From Rhizophagus irregularis (taxonomy: Eukaryota; Glomeromycota; Glomeromycetes; Glomerales; Glomeraceae): DNA of 64,000 nucleotides. The stretch lies in contig NC_089437.1 in NCBI RefSeq assembly GCF_026210795.1, positions 682,001-746,000 on the forward strand, written 5' to 3'. The notes below the pieces were generated by a model. It saw only the letters and a program-made list of their open reading frames with translations, was not told where the DNA came from and did not search any database. Positions 24,043 to 37,100 of the stretch are shown here, piece by piece (within the stretch, counting starts at the first letter, position 1; every line of letters starts with the position of its first letter). The position numbers and the translations under genes are program-made.

Positions 24043-26433
24043 TGATATAAATAATAAATTATTAATGATTTGATGTTTGAGTGTAGAGTGAAATTCGGAT
24101 TAATTAGGAATTGTGAAAAAATAATTATCAATAAAAATTGATTTATTTTTTAGAAGTATTTTTGAAAAAACTTTAATATTATAAAAATACTACAAATATT
24201 TTTATTAATTAATTAATTATTTCTTATTATTTTATATTACGTCAATTTTAAACTTATAATCAACTTAGGAAAAATATTTGAACAATTAAATGTATTAGAA
24301 ATCTGTTCATTTCTTATTATTCTTTTGATACTCATTTTATTCGATAAATTATCAATTTAACTAAACCATTTGAATTAGAATTTTTATTCAAAATCTGGTG
24401 ATTATTTAGAGAATTTCGGATATGGATTTGGTTATAATAGTCTATTATTAAATCAACAATTTCTTTAATTAATTGAAAATCTTAATCATCTTTCTACATG
24501 TTATTATTGATTTTTTTAAAAAAATTGAAAGAAAAAAAAAATTAAAAATAAATTTGGGGAAAGAAATCGGTTCAAAAAAAGAGAAATTAAGGAATCTGAA
24601 AAAAATAAGTATCGAAAAAAATTTTACAATAATTCGGAAAAAAAAAATATTTTTCAGTTTGGGAAAAAAAATTAAACCTAAACGGGAAAAGAATGAGAAA
24701 AAACAAATTTTTCGATTTGAAAAAAAACTAAACCGAAAGAAGAAAGGGAGAAAATTTTTTTTCAGTTTGAAAAAATTTAAAAATTAAAATGAAATTGTAT
24801 TAGTTGGAATGTACACGGATAAATAGATCAGGTGGAGGTATGTCACGGGTTTTAATTATATGGCATGGATTTCAAGTTACACAATTCAAATTATTATGCA
24901 GAGACTAATCCAAACGTCAGACAAATTTTTTTGGTTATATAGTTTTTTAGTTATATAGATTTATCAAAAAATTTATTGATTTAATTACAATAATTAAAAA
25001 CAATTTCACAAAAAAAATTCGTTAATATCAAAAAAAAATTTCTCACTAAAAAAAAATTTTCACACGAATTTATTTGTTAGAAACAATATCATTGACTAAA
25101 AAAAATCTCACAAAAAGCCGTAGGACATAGTTCTATAGTCTTGACCTATTTCTTATTGGATTTTTTTTTAGAGGATTTTTTTTTAATCAAAATTTATTAA
25201 AATTTTGGATTTTTTTTTAACCAAAAAATATTTTATTCTTTTTTTTGTTTGAAAAAATTTTGGTTAACCAAAAGAAACAATAATGATAAAAAGAGGGATA
25301 AAAAAATTAAGACTAAAAAGGTAGTTTCAGTTTTTTGGTAAAAACTGAAAAAAATTATTATTATAGAAATGGTTCGTGGTAACTGGTAACTAAGAGAGCG
25401 GAAATAACCACAAATAAATGCATAAGAGAAATTATACTTTTTTTTGTTAGTATTAATCCATCAGAATAAAAAAAAATCCAGTTAAAATTAATTAACTGTA
25501 AAAATGTATTAGTTTAAAGATTTGGCACACTTTCAATGTTACACAATTAAATATGACAAAATTTTTTTAATTAGATAGATGTGAATATTACAAAAATATA
25601 ATAGAATTAAATAAAGTACCATCTAAATAAATTACCAAATAATTTTTAAACAAAAAATTTAGTTATTTTAAATTATATGTAATATATAAATATGCAATAA
25701 CTGATATCATTTCACATCTGAATTACAGGTAGTAATCACGGGTACTAGTTTTCGGGTACTAGTTTTGATTTCAGGAACCTGAACGTCATAATCACGAGTG
25801 CAAGCGAAAACTTGAACGCCAAAATCACAAGTATTAGCAGAAACCTGAACGCCAAAATCAAAGGTGCTAGTTTTAATTGAGCATTAAAATCACAGGTTTT
25901 AACAAGCTCACTTGATTATAATATTTTCACATAAAGAATATGATTCTAAAGAATATATAAAAGGTTCATGTGTTTCGAATTATGCAACGGTTACGTGTGA
26001 TTACATATATTTAATAGTAATTTGGAGCCTTAATTTAGGTTCAATTACAAAGGTATGCCATGTGCGTGTAGCATCGCTACAGACTGGTTCATCGGTGGGT
26101 GGCTGCTGCCTGAAAGACCCAAGGATATTGATAATCTCAATATCGGAATAATTTAGATTGATAACAGATAACTGGTTACTCAAATATTTGAGGCATTTTC
26201 GCTATTCAAACAGATTTGAAGATATTTTTACCGATTACTAAGGATTTTTTGCTGCAAAGATCAAACATTTCGGAAAAAAAAATTATTTCAAACAATCGAA
26301 AAACAATATAAATATACCCTTTTCGTCTCTCAAAATCTAAGTTTTTTACATACAGTATAACTGAAACATTGAAAATAAGAATTTAAACAATCAAACCTTT
26401 CTAAATACTTCTATCTAAAAAAAAATTATCAAA
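24043..26433. other. Gene-poor AT-rich stretch upstream of the cysteine-rich peptide gene
   Basis: Contains A/T homopolymer tracts (a lysine-rich open frame at 24473-24787 is low complexity), a tandem repeat at 25735-25893 and a 79-codon open frame at 25912-26151 with no recognised domain. In the latter, TGTAGCATCGCTACA (near 26068-26082) is a perfect short hairpin. A TATA-like TATAAATATA at 26307-26316 lies ~120 bp before the peptide start codon. Confidence 0.45.
25735..25893. repeat. Degenerate ~40-bp tandem repeat
   Basis: Three to four units based on CCTGAACGCCAAAATCAC followed by AAGTnTTAGCAGAAA, with decayed variants such as GGTACTAGTTTTCGGGTACTA at the left edge. No coding role is visible. 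Confidence 0.55.
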
Positions 26434-26591
26434 ATGACTGACAATGACTCTTGCCTAATCTGCTCTAACCCGTAAATATTTTTTTTTTATTGTGTGTCGT
26501 TTATAAAAAAAAAATATATTTAATTGTTTTTGTAAATTAATATAGCAAATGCTTCTGCAAGAGTTGCAAACATGGATGCACATGTGTTTAG
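26434..26591 (+). CDS. Cysteine-rich 27-residue peptide, metallothionein-like, two exons
   Basis: Exon 1 is 26434-26471 (ATG in the context TATCAAAATGACTG, encoding MTDNDSCLICSN plus two bases). The intron is 26472-26545 (GTAAATATTT..AATATAG, 74 nt). Exon 2 is 26546-26591, ending TAG. The spliced peptide has 27 residues with seven cysteines at 7, 10, 15, 17, 20, 24 and 26; the core reads CLICSNPKCFCKSCKHGC. It has no aromatic residue except one Phe and no signal peptide. Short fungal metallothioneins of 25-30 residues with seven Cys in CxC/CxxC spacing bind Cu(I) or Zn and buffer metals in the cytosol, so this is the best-fitting role. A TATA-like element (26307-26316) and an A at -3 of the ATG support a gene. 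Without transcript evidence a chance ORF cannot be excluded. Confidence 0.55.
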
Positions 26592-27666
26592 TAAACCGCG
26601 AACAAAAATGCTAATACCTTCGGCTCCGGATCTTTTTTTTTTTAAAGAAATAATGTTTTAAATGTTCTATTTTATATATAGTTCTGAAATATATTTTTAT
26701 GAGTACGAAATTATATAAATAAAATTTTATTTTTGTTAACATTTTTACTTGAATGAATGAATGTGTATATTACAATAAATCTATTCAATGATGATATTAG
26801 CGGCCTATTTTCATGAGAAATGAATAATTATACGATAAATATACGAGATAAAATATCTTTTTAGTTCAAAAATAAAGAACGTTCCTTTCTTTTCTAATTG
26901 TTTAATTGGAGATTTCCACCTAACTGTAACTTTCATTTAATAATGACAATAAAATTTTAATCATCATTCATTTAATAAAATTAATACATTTTCACTTTAC
27001 AAATAATTATTATTATCAGATAAGCCCATCTTTTGCCCAGTACTATATTTAAAGTTTAAAAATATTTTTATTTCTTTATAGGCTCAGGACATCGGGTCTC
27101 GGACGTTATATTAAGATACGTTATGTTAAATTTGAATAATTTTGTTAGTTGGCTTGGTCTTATGGCTAGCACAAATTTTTTCTAAACAAAAAAAATTCTT
27201 TACCCAATTTTGCTAGTGGTAGATGTTGATGTGCTTATCAAGTTTTTACAAGTTATAAACTTGCTTGACAAGGATTCCCATTTGAAAGAGACTGTCAATA
27301 ATAAACAATACAGTTTTTTTTTAATATTGTTGTTCTATTTGTTTTTTATGGACGTTCTGCAGTAAGTATTTATTCTGTGCATAGTGATTGATAAAAGATA
27401 TTTATTATTTTTTTTTAGAACCAATTTTGTATTTTATTGTTGATCCATAAAAAGCATGATAATCTCTTTTTGATTCTAACTTACATTTTTGTTATAGTCT
27501 GTTGATCTACAATTGCGTCATACAAATAAATTTAGTAATTTTCTTTATGACAGACATAGTTTGCTGATTTTCAGCTGCAGCATATGACATACATAGTATC
27601 AGATTAGTTAAATTTAGTAATCCTAAATGAATTCAAAAAGTTACATAAATTACTTGGCTATAAATT
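26592..27666. other. 3' flank of the peptide gene and LINE target site
   Basis: AATAAA-type signals occur near 26715-26722. No gene is seen from 26600 to 27656. The left copy of the LINE target duplication, GCTATAAATT, is at 27657-27666. Confidence 0.55.
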
Positions 27667-27844
27667 TTATTTTTATTTTTATTTTTAAAATATAGACTCG
27701 ACTGGAGTCGAACGCTAAATAAGAATAAACATGATCTAAAAGAACAATAAATTCTAAGCTAATGATAAACCCAACCTCTTGGGAGGAGCCCGAAGGGGTC
27801 ATCTTGCCTCTTATTCAATAGAACAATCGGGCATAACCGGGAGT

Positions 27845-30020
27845 CTAGAAAGTACTATCGAACGAAAAAGAAGAACAAAAAAAATTAAATTTAAAATTAC
27901 ATGAAGAAGAAAAATTATCTATATCTAACTCGGAACTACTAGGATGCCGGACAGAAGACAACCATCCACCAGAATGTAAAAAATTACATGTACACAAAAT
28001 CAACCACATCGGTAGATGCGGAAGGTGAAGAGGATGAGTAGATGGCGCCGTAGAGGTCCATGGGTGAAACGAACGGCTAGAAATACCATCTGAGGGTGAG
28101 GAATTCATCCTGGTCCTGGGATGAGAAAGATTATGTAATCCGTGATGAGAAGAAGAGGCAACTCTAGGTTGAGCAGTAGGTTGAATTAATTGTTGATCAC
28201 GAGATTTCTTTGGTTTTTTCCTTCGAAAATCACGTTTACATTTGGGTGTAATTCCATTGTGTTGTTCCCATAATTTCAATAAAGAACAGTGTTTAGGCCA
28301 TATTTCTTGATAGATGTGTTCATGAAATGATATTAAAAATTCCCATATAATTAAACGGGTAAGTTTATCATTAAATATAAAAGACCGGACAAAGTTATAA
28401 AGATCTTGTGAAATGAGTTGATGTATAATTAAATATATAGGATGATTATAAGAGTTCGAATCCGAGATTGGTGTTAGGAGTTCGAAATGATCGATGGATT
28501 GTGATATGAGGATGGGATTATATGAAGTGTTCTCCTCAAGGAGGCGTTGTAATATCCGTTTGTGTTCTACTAAAACTTTGTTAATGACAGGTAAAAGGTT
28601 TGAACATATTCCCAGATGTTCATTAGTATCTTGGTGATTGTTACAGACCGGACAAGGTATGTAATTATCAGGGTAAAGGTCAGGGTAATGTTTAGTAAGA
28701 ACGTCACCGCAAGGGAGAATATGATTAAGTGCTTTGATTTTAAAAGCGTTGTGCGATGATTTGGTAGAGCTACAAACGTCGGGCGTGGAATTAAATTGTA
28801 ACCACGCTCGGGTAAGAGGCCAATGTATTGAAGGTAAGGGAAATCTATCAAAGATAGGTGAAAGTGAAGGGTTACCCAAGAATCGATCAAAAGTATAAAC
28901 ATCTGTTAAATTATGACAAAATTTTCTAATGTCACGATCGATTGGTGCTATAGAAGCCCAGATAGGGGTCATTAGTGAGTCCGGTAAATTTGTAGGGTTG
29001 ATTTCATAGGGTGCGAGTTGGCGTGCTGCGTTAGCTAAACCATCTGCCATGTCGTTCCAATGGTCATTGGAGTGAGCTTTGACTTTGTGTAATCTTACAA
29101 TCAAGGATTTTTTCGTAATTAAGATATCAATCAAGCGCCACGCTAAATGGTTATTACATTTCAAAATTCTTCTTATAGAAGTTAATTTCTTCGTAACTAC
29201 GTGAAAAGTATGGATAACATTGAGCGAATCCGTGAAAACATCCAGTTCACTATAATCAGGTACTGCAATAATTGCCGTAAGTAAAGCATAAACTTCCGCT
29301 TTGGTAGAAGATGGATTAAAAGATAAAGCGCCTTTGTATGATGGCGGAGGAGGGCCTGAATTAGGAGTAGCATCAGAAGTTTCTATTCAGGCAAAACCCA
29401 TTTGAGTTTGAGTAGAAAAATTAACATCGAAACTAGTAAAAGAACCGTCAGTATAAAAAGTAAAATTTTTTCGTAACAGAAATTGTTTGGCTATATCTAA
29501 AAGTTGAATAATCAAGTCTCTATTTCCTATAAATATGTTATTAATGAAAAGAGAAGAAAAAATATTTAAATTTAAATTAATCGAATTATTAAATATTTCC
29601 GAGTTCACATTTAAGTATGAATCTAATGTGGATAAAATAAGAACCGTTGAGGGTAAAACATTGGGTGTAACTAATCTATGTTTACTAAATGTAAACGCTT
29701 GAGTACGAAGTGTATGTAAAGGTGTGACTGGAAAAATAAAAGTTTTTTCCAATTTTAAAAATTGTTTGTTGGGTATAAATTTTTTTGCATGAACATTAAA
29801 AAGAATCAAATGTGATATTAGGGAAACAATAATACATTTTGGACGTAGATCGCCACTGGTCAGAATAGTCCATTTCGGCAAAATTTTAAATTGCCGAATG
29901 TTGGACGAAATTTGGTCTGACCTTAGCCGATCAGTACCAAAAAAATCGGCAACTAATTTTATAGGCGATTTGCACCGTAACGCCTGCCACTCGCAATTAG
30001 AAATTGGCAAAGTTTCGGAA
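27845..30020 (-). pseudogene. LINE ORF2, 3' part: RNase H and C-terminal zinc knuckle
   Basis: The frame is open from the insertion boundary to 27845 except for one TGA at 29389-29387, inside MGFA(stop)IETS, where a Trp would fit (TGG to TGA). RNase H residues are visible: D in FYTDGSF, E in STKAEVYALL, D in VFTDSLNVIHT and D in HWNDMADGLANAA, preceded by LHKVKAHSND. About 150 residues later comes a zf-RVT-like knuckle CPVCNNHQDTNEHLGIC. The extreme C-terminus is Pro/Ser-rich. The ATG-less start is explained by the upstream insertion: the frame continues from 44247 on the far side of the Plavaka-like element. Confidence 0.85.
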
Positions 30021-30247
30021 TTAGTTAAAAAAATCGGCTGTACATATCAATAAAATTCGAACCTGCCATGCAAATGAAATTCGTCATAAACAATCGACTA
30101 TTCGTCTAAAAATCGATATTGATTTAAATTGCCGATTTGCAAAAATAAATAAAATCGACCATAATAATTTTGACGAAATTTAGCAAATTTAAGTTTTAAA
30201 ACAGCGATTTTATTTCGATTGATTTACCAATTATTTTAATTAAATCG

Positions 30248-30480
30248 CAAAAATTTCCTACAAAAATAGTAAAAATTTCCTACGAAAATAATACGAAAAT
30301 AATACTAAAATAATAAAAATTTCCTACGAAAATAATACGAAAATAATACTAAAATAATAAAAATTTCCTACGAAAATAATATGAAAATAATACTAAAATA
30401 ATAAAATTTCCTACGAAAATAATATGAAAATAATACGAAAATAATAAAAATTTCCTACGAAAATAATACGAAAATGATAA
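30248..30480. repeat. 44-bp tandem repeat, five copies
   Basis: Units of the form AAAAATTTCCTACGAAAATA followed by ATACGAAAATAATACTAAAATAAT, near the left end of the Plavaka-like element. Probably subterminal sequence of the element, without coding content. Confidence 0.75.
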
Positions 30481-32109
30481 AAAAATCCAATCCACAATTC
30501 CACAAAAAAACCCATAATTTTCAAAAAAAAAATCCAAAAAAAAACTGACGAATCAATCTAAAATTCGAAAAAAAGTTAGTATAACAAAAACTCAAAACAA
30601 AAATTAAAGTACAAATTTATACCATTTTTCTGTTTCATCTTCTGTTTCCGGCGATTCTTCCACTCCAATTGGTTCCGATTCTTCCACTCCAATTGGTTCC
30701 GATTCTTCCATTCCCGTTGGTTCCGAATCTTCTATTACCTCTATTTCGTTCATCTCCGCCAACACTTCCGCATCTTCCGCCATTATTAGATTATCCATCG
30801 TTTGAATCGGCGTCTCCGGCTCAGAAAAGTCAGTATCGGCCGGCGTATTCTGCTCCACATAGGTCCAATTTGGAGTACCTCGTGGATGACGAGAGATGAT
30901 ATTATATATCTCATCATCATAATTTCGCGTTCGTATCAGTTGTGCAGATTGAAGAGAGAAAGCGTGTTGGTCCAAGATATTTCGTAATAAATCTATTAAC
31001 TATTATTAGAAAAAAATCAATCCTATTACGAAAAAAATAAAACAAATAAAAAATAAAAAATAAAAATACGACAAATAAGTTATCGAACCTCTTCAGATCT
31101 CCAAGACGGATTATAAACATTGATATGTCTTTTACCATCTGGTTGCTCCTCATCCGATTCAGAATACTCTGGAGAGTGATATCGGTTGTCGCTTAAAACA
31201 TTCAAAAGTTCTTTTCGATCATAATTCTCCAGTTTTTCGTCATTTTTGTCGAAAAGCGATTTTGCGCCTTTAACTCGTCGTGCTTTTTTCTATATTTAAA
31301 GTTTTGACGAATGATGAGATTTTTTTTTTTTGAAATAATAAAGAAATTATTTACCTCATTTAACCGATTGTTTCGATGTAGACGACGATTATCTTTGTCT
31401 AAAGTGCCGCGTTGTTTATATAACAAACGCACTCTGCGATGTTTATGTAAAGCGGCAAGCCAAAACTTGACTTGCCTGTATCGTGGAGTATACCTTGGCT
31501 TCATCGCTTCAATTAATCGAGGTATAATCTGTCGAAGAATTTCATCATTTGACTCACTGCTAAACTTTTCATCGTATATTAATTCTAGTTCAATCGGAAA
31601 AGTTTTTAGAATCGTCTTCATCTCAGCCTAAATTGAACAAAATATCGGTTTAGCGAGCGTTAAAAGCATACATTGAAAGAGGAATTTTGGACGAACCCTA
31701 GCTTCTTCTTCATCTACTTCCATTTCATCTTCAGAATCGCGCACAAGATTTTTTCCTTTCCTACGCTTTGTTGGTCATTGATCCTCTTCAAATTCGATAT
31801 CTTGAAGGTCAGATGAATGTCGGTGATGCAAGCCGTCGTTTTCCTAACTAAGTATATTGTTATACGATTGTAATTGGCCAACATCTAGCCGTAGGTCTAT
31901 AGATGTCATCGGAATTCCCTAATTATGACATTTCGGAGTTACGACATATGTCGTAAATCATGCCGTAACCGTAATAAAATGCCGTAAATCGTAAATGCCG
32001 TAATTCCGTAATTTAATTTGATGCCGTAATGCCGTATTTTAATCTAGCGCCGTAATGCCGCAAATATATATGCCGTAAATATTTTTTTTAAAAAAAATGT
32101 TTACAGCGC

Positions 32110-32900
32110 ACCTTTTTTTTTAGGGACAGTTCTTTCTGAAATATCATTAACTTCTTTTTTTTATTTTTAGAAGTATTTTCTTATATTTCCCAGACTTCCT
32201 GTAGGTAAAGGTTTTTTTTTATTTACTTTTAGCAAATGATATTAACTAACTTCATTTCTTTTTCTTTGTATTTAGGAACAGTTCTTGTGGACTTCTTGTA
32301 CCTCCTAGTAAGTAGTAAAGGATTTTTTTTTTTTTGACATTTACTTTAGGAAACAACATTAACTTCGCTTTCTTTTTTCTTTTTTAGAAGCAGTTCTTGC
32401 AGGATTTCTTGGATTTTCTGGTAAGTGGAAAGAGGTTGTTTTTGATATTTACTGTCAAAAACAACAACTAAATTTATTTCTTTTTTTCAGAACAATTTTT
32501 GTGGACTTCTTGGACGACTTCATGGTTAAGTGGAGAGGATTTTTCTTAACATTTATATAATAATGTATGCAAAAAAAAACATGTCTAATAAAAAGTAACC
32601 CAACAATAGTACGTATATAAAAATGTGCTTATTTTTATATAATAATGTATGCAAAAAACACGTCTAATAAAAAGTAATCCAACAATAGAATGTATATAAA
32701 ATGTTTTTATTTTTATTTTTATTAAGACGTTAATTTGTACAAAATACAAAGAACTAAATAAGATACATGAAGAACTTTGTAGGTAGGGAATGGTTCAACC
32801 ATTGACGAATCTATGGTAAGCAGAGGAAAGTTTCTTGCATTTACTTTTAAGAAATATTATTAACTTTCATTCCTTCATTCTTTAGGAACATTATCTAGTT
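32110..32900. repeat. Degenerate ~110-bp tandem repeats in the hAT 5' region, plus an 80-bp duplication
   Basis: Recurring blocks of AGGAACAGTTCTTGTGGACT followed by TCTTGGAC..GTAAGTGG and T-rich spacers. A second duplication covers about 32555-32720 (AATGTATGCAAAAAA, then GTCTAATAAAAAGTAA, twice). They lie between the left terminal repeat and the transposase start, possibly in its promoter or 5' UTR. Confidence 0.6.
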
Positions 32901-33151
32901 ACCTGTTGGAATTGAACTAGCTTGGACAAATGTCTAAACCATTGATAAATAAAATTGAAACAAATCAAACAACTTAGAAATTTTTGAAATTTTTTATTAT
33001 TACGAAATAAAAAATATTTTGTGTTACATAGACTTCTAATCAGTTGATGTGTAACATGAATCACGATTTTGATAATCTTTTTTTTAACTTAAATAATCTT
33101 ACAAATTGTGTATTACGTTTTTGCTTTTACATAATCTTTGTGACTGTAAAA

Positions 33152-35532
33152 ATGGATTCAACAGATTTATTTGATAATCAAAATATTAGAGAAGTTAGAA
33201 GGGGTCGTAAAGAATCACATGTCTGGGATCATTATTTTAAAGAACCATTGGGTAGTGGGCATTACACAGCTAGATGTCATTACTGTAATCAAAACTGGTC
33301 TAGAGGAAAACCAGAAATTTTGAAGTCACATTTAGCATTGTATTGTAAAGATGTTCCACTATATATTAAAACAGAATATATGGAAATGCTGGCTGTTGGA
33401 ACTACATCTACTATGAATAGAAAACAAAAAACAGATTCTGATTCATCAGCTGAGCTTACTGCGGATAGAAAAGATAAAATCGATCAAGCACTTATACGAT
33501 TTTTTATTTGCTGTGGAATACCATTCTCAACCGTTGGTCATCCTTATTTTATTGATTTTGTTCAAAGTCTCTGTTTTGCTTATGGTCCTCCTAAAAGAAC
33601 AACCCTATCAACAACTTTCTTAAATCATGAAACTGCTATAATTTTAAATAAAATCAAAGAAGAACTCAAATATGAAAAAAATTTAACATTAGGTAATTTA
33701 TTTAATTACTGTATATCAAATTAATTAATATTTTTACATACATATTAATATTTTTAATTTTGTTATAGCGGTTGATGGATGGTGTGATCCTTTAGGAAGA
33801 TCTATTTATGCATTTATAATAATTACCCCAAGTAAAAGGCAATATATTCATACTTTGAAAGATACATCAATGGATTCTCATACTGGAACTTTTAATGCTA
33901 CTGAAATTGAAAAAGTTTTGACTTCAATTGGCCCAGAAAAATTTGCAGCTGTAGTATCAGATGCTGAATCAGCAATGCAAATGGCGAGAAGACTAATTAC
34001 TGAAAAGTACACCCATATTTTATCTATACGATGCATGGCACACCATTTGAATTTAGTTTCAAGTGATATTATTAAATTGGATTTTGCAAAAAACACATTA
34101 AAAAAATGCCAATCTATTATAACTTTTTTTAAAACATCATATCGTGCAGGTGCAAATCTCCAAAAAGATATTATTCAAACTTTAACAGAAGGAGGTGGCC
34201 TTAAGACATCAGTAAAAACAAGGTGGTCTACTGCATGGACTTGTTGTGACTCAATTATCCGTTTGGAAAATAATCTCAAAAATGTAAGTTAACAAATAAT
34301 AACATATTTAATAATAAACTAAAATTAATAATATTTATTTTTGGATTATAATTTAGGTTCTTGAAACTCAAACTGAAATTTTTATTAATGCAATAGCAAT
34401 AAAAAATCTTCTTCGAAATCGCCAGTTTTTTCAAGATGTTGAACAACTTCATACAATTCTTGCACCTGCTAAAAAAGCAATTCAAGCTGTTGAAGCTAAT
34501 TCGAGTAATATGGCATCAATTTTTTTGCAATTAATTCAGATGGCAGTTGAAATTAAAAAGATTTCAAATTATTTTGATCCAAATTTCAAAAAGAATTGTA
34601 TTAACATATTTAATAAACGTTGGGCACAGTTTGATACTGATACATATCTTGTTGCCTTTTTCCTCCATCCAAGATATAGAGGTAAAGTTGATTATTTTTC
34701 TAACTTATTTGTTAAATATAATGTATTTATTGTTCCTACTTTTCATATTAGACAAGAAATTTCAAGACAGTACATTTCGTCAAATGGCATTAACTGCTAT
34801 GAAAATTTGGTCAAAATTTGGTAGTAATAAAAGAAGTTGCAAAATTTTGCTATCACAACTTCGATCATATGGTGATAATGAACCACCTTATGATATGGAA
34901 TATACTGATGAATATGATACGCCTGAACTTTGGTGGTCAACATGTCGACAGCCAAATAATTATATTCAAAAATTAGCTTTAAAGTTATTTGCTATTACTC
35001 CTCATCAAGCTGCATGTGAACGAGCCTTTTCAGTATTAAATTGGATGATAGGAAAGCGGAGAACAAGGTATTTGTTTAATTTTAATAACAGTAATAATAT
35101 AATATTAATTTATTAATAATTTTTTTTTTTTTTAGGTTAGATATTGATCGCCTCCAATCCATGGCTCAAATGCACTCCTACTATATTACAAATGCAAAAT
35201 CAGAGTTAAAATTTTCTAGTAGTGATTTAAGTGAAAATGAGCTTGAAACTGCATTACAAGAAATTACTACAGCTATGATTAATAATGATGATATTTTCAT
35301 TGATGATGATGATATTGTTTTGGATGATGAAAGTATTGATTTGAATGATGATGATGCTAATACTAATGATTTGATTATGGAAAATATCATGAATTTAGAT
35401 AGTTTTAACGAACAAAATGATGATAATTCGAATTCAAATATTTCGGACCAACAACCTGATGAATCTATAAATTATGAGGATTCAAATATTGATTTTGAAG
35501 CAATATTTGATGAAGAATCGGAAACAGATTAG
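33152..35532 (+). CDS. hAT-family transposase, intact, 697 residues, five exons
   Basis: Exons are 33152-33692, 33769-34283, 34357-34681, 34752-35067 and 35136-35532, summing to 698 codons with the stop. The start MDSTDLFDNQ is preferred over an upstream ATG at 33044 because the region before it is low complexity. Residues ~25-70 form a BED-type zinc finger (WDHYFKEPLGSGHYTARCHY, ..HLALYC). The catalytic region shows a first D in AVDGWCDPLG, a second D in AAVVSDAESAM, and C..H in CMAHHLNLV. The hATC dimerisation region is TPHQAACERAFSVLNWMIGK near residue 560. The tail is Asp/Asn-rich. It should cut and paste the element by binding the terminal and subterminal repeats in the nucleus. Intact gene and exact ends suggest recent or current activity. 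Confidence 0.92.
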
Positions 35533-36179
35533 TAAACAATGTAAATGAAATTACATTATAATTAGTATTAAATAACATTATAAAACATGATAATTAGTAA
35601 ATAAACATTATAATTATTAGTGAATAAAATTAATTATATAAATAAACATTATATTTAGTTGATTACATTTAGTAAATAAAAAAAAAGAATAAGAAACGAA
35701 GTTAAATGTCATTTCTTAAAGTAAATTTCAAAGAAAATCCTTTTCCACTTAGTGATATCGTTCCTAAAAAAAAGAGAGAATTTGAAGTTTCTTAAAAATA
35801 AATGTAAATGAATTATTTTTTAATTATCTATTTACGCCATGTAAATTTACGACATTACGGCACCAAATTAAATTATGGCATTACGGCATCAAATTAAATT
35901 ACGGCATTACGGCATTTACGATTTGCGGCTTTTTTTTACGGTGATATGGCACATGCCGTAACCGTAAAAATAATTCCGACGGCATCTATACGTAGGTCAC
36001 GCAACTCGCCATTTGCATTATCGAGTTGCCGATGAGATCCCCCAATTCCCCCTGTCATCAATTTACAGAGTTGCCACATCGAACGGGCATTCTCATGGTC
36101 GAACGAACGAATAAACGAACAAATAAACAAATAAACGAACAAGCAATTAATCAACAACATAATTAACAAACAACAAATT

Positions 36180-37100
36180 TAACGAACAACATACAACAAC
36201 ATTCTTGGTTCACAAAATAAATAGCGTTAGTAATATAAAACGTTGAACGATATAAAATAAAATTAACTTCTCTAAATTTTCCTCAAATTATATCCACTTT
36301 TACCTTTAATTTCAAACTTCGATAGCTTTCGCTACGAATTATTACTTTTCAAAAAACATATATTTAATTCATCTTAAAATTTTCACTTGTTTAATTAAAA
36401 TTAATTAAGCGAACATTAATTAAAGTTTAGGGCGAACCTATTACCTTTAATTAATATTAAACTTCATTAACAAATAATTAAATGAAACTTATATTTTTAT
36501 TGAGTTCTGTGGATGAGAACTGTGGAATTACTTTGAATTCCGCTCTCTATTTATACAATTTTTATGCTACTTTCTATTTTATCTATATACTATCTTTGAT
36601 ATTCTTTTTACATATTATCTTTGAACTATCTTTCTAATATACTATCTATAGTTTAAATACGCTATCTTTTAATATGCTATCTTTTATATATATATATTAT
36701 CTTTTATAATATCTTTGTATTATCTTTTTATATTATCTTTTATATTATCTTATGTTCTTTAATCTTTCTGACATTATTTTATATGTTCTTTCAATCCGCT
36801 TTATGTGTTTTGCTTATAATCTATCTTTTGTGGCTTATAATTATTCTTTCTAATCGTTCTTATTGTTGTTAAAGATTGCTAAGCCGCAATTGATCGACTC
36901 TATTTATCCTATTGGTTCTTTGTCAATCATTCAACAAATATTACATCATGTAGATCATTACTCTTCCTAAATGTTTATCCTTTTCAGCTAATTATTTATC
37001 CATCTATGCCAATTCATAATTAATTTGTTCGTTCTTAACATTTGGCAATTACATTTGGTAGTTGAATTTTATCATCTTTTCATGCTTGATATTCGACCGT
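36180..37100. other. Unresolved stretch within the companion gene; TATCTTT-rich
   Basis: Expected to hold introns and missing exons of the minus-strand companion gene, but no reliable exon was found. About 36540-36770 is a degenerate (TATCTTTTATAT)-type repeat that may have expanded in an intron. Confidence 0.45.

Larger units (their letters stand above)
31898..35990 (+). mobile_element. Complete hAT transposon, 4,093 bp, 8-bp target duplication
   Basis: Ends: TATAGATGTCATCGGAATT on the left and the inverse of TATAGATGCCGTCGGAATT on the right. Both sides are flanked by CGTAGGTC (31890-31897 and 35991-35998), an 8-bp duplication as made by hAT transposases. Subterminal regions on both sides are full of ATGCCGTAA/TTACGGCAT motifs, probable transposase-binding sites. 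The transposase gene is intact. Excising the element and one duplication joins ELRDLR to LDVGQLQSYN in the host gene. Confidence 0.92.

Noticed and set aside
24473-24787. Lys-rich 104-codon open frame
   Set aside because: Low-complexity A-runs, no domain.
30669-30987. Plus-strand open frames opposite the Glu-rich exon
   Set aside because: Antisense of the last companion-gene exon, which has better splice and domain support.
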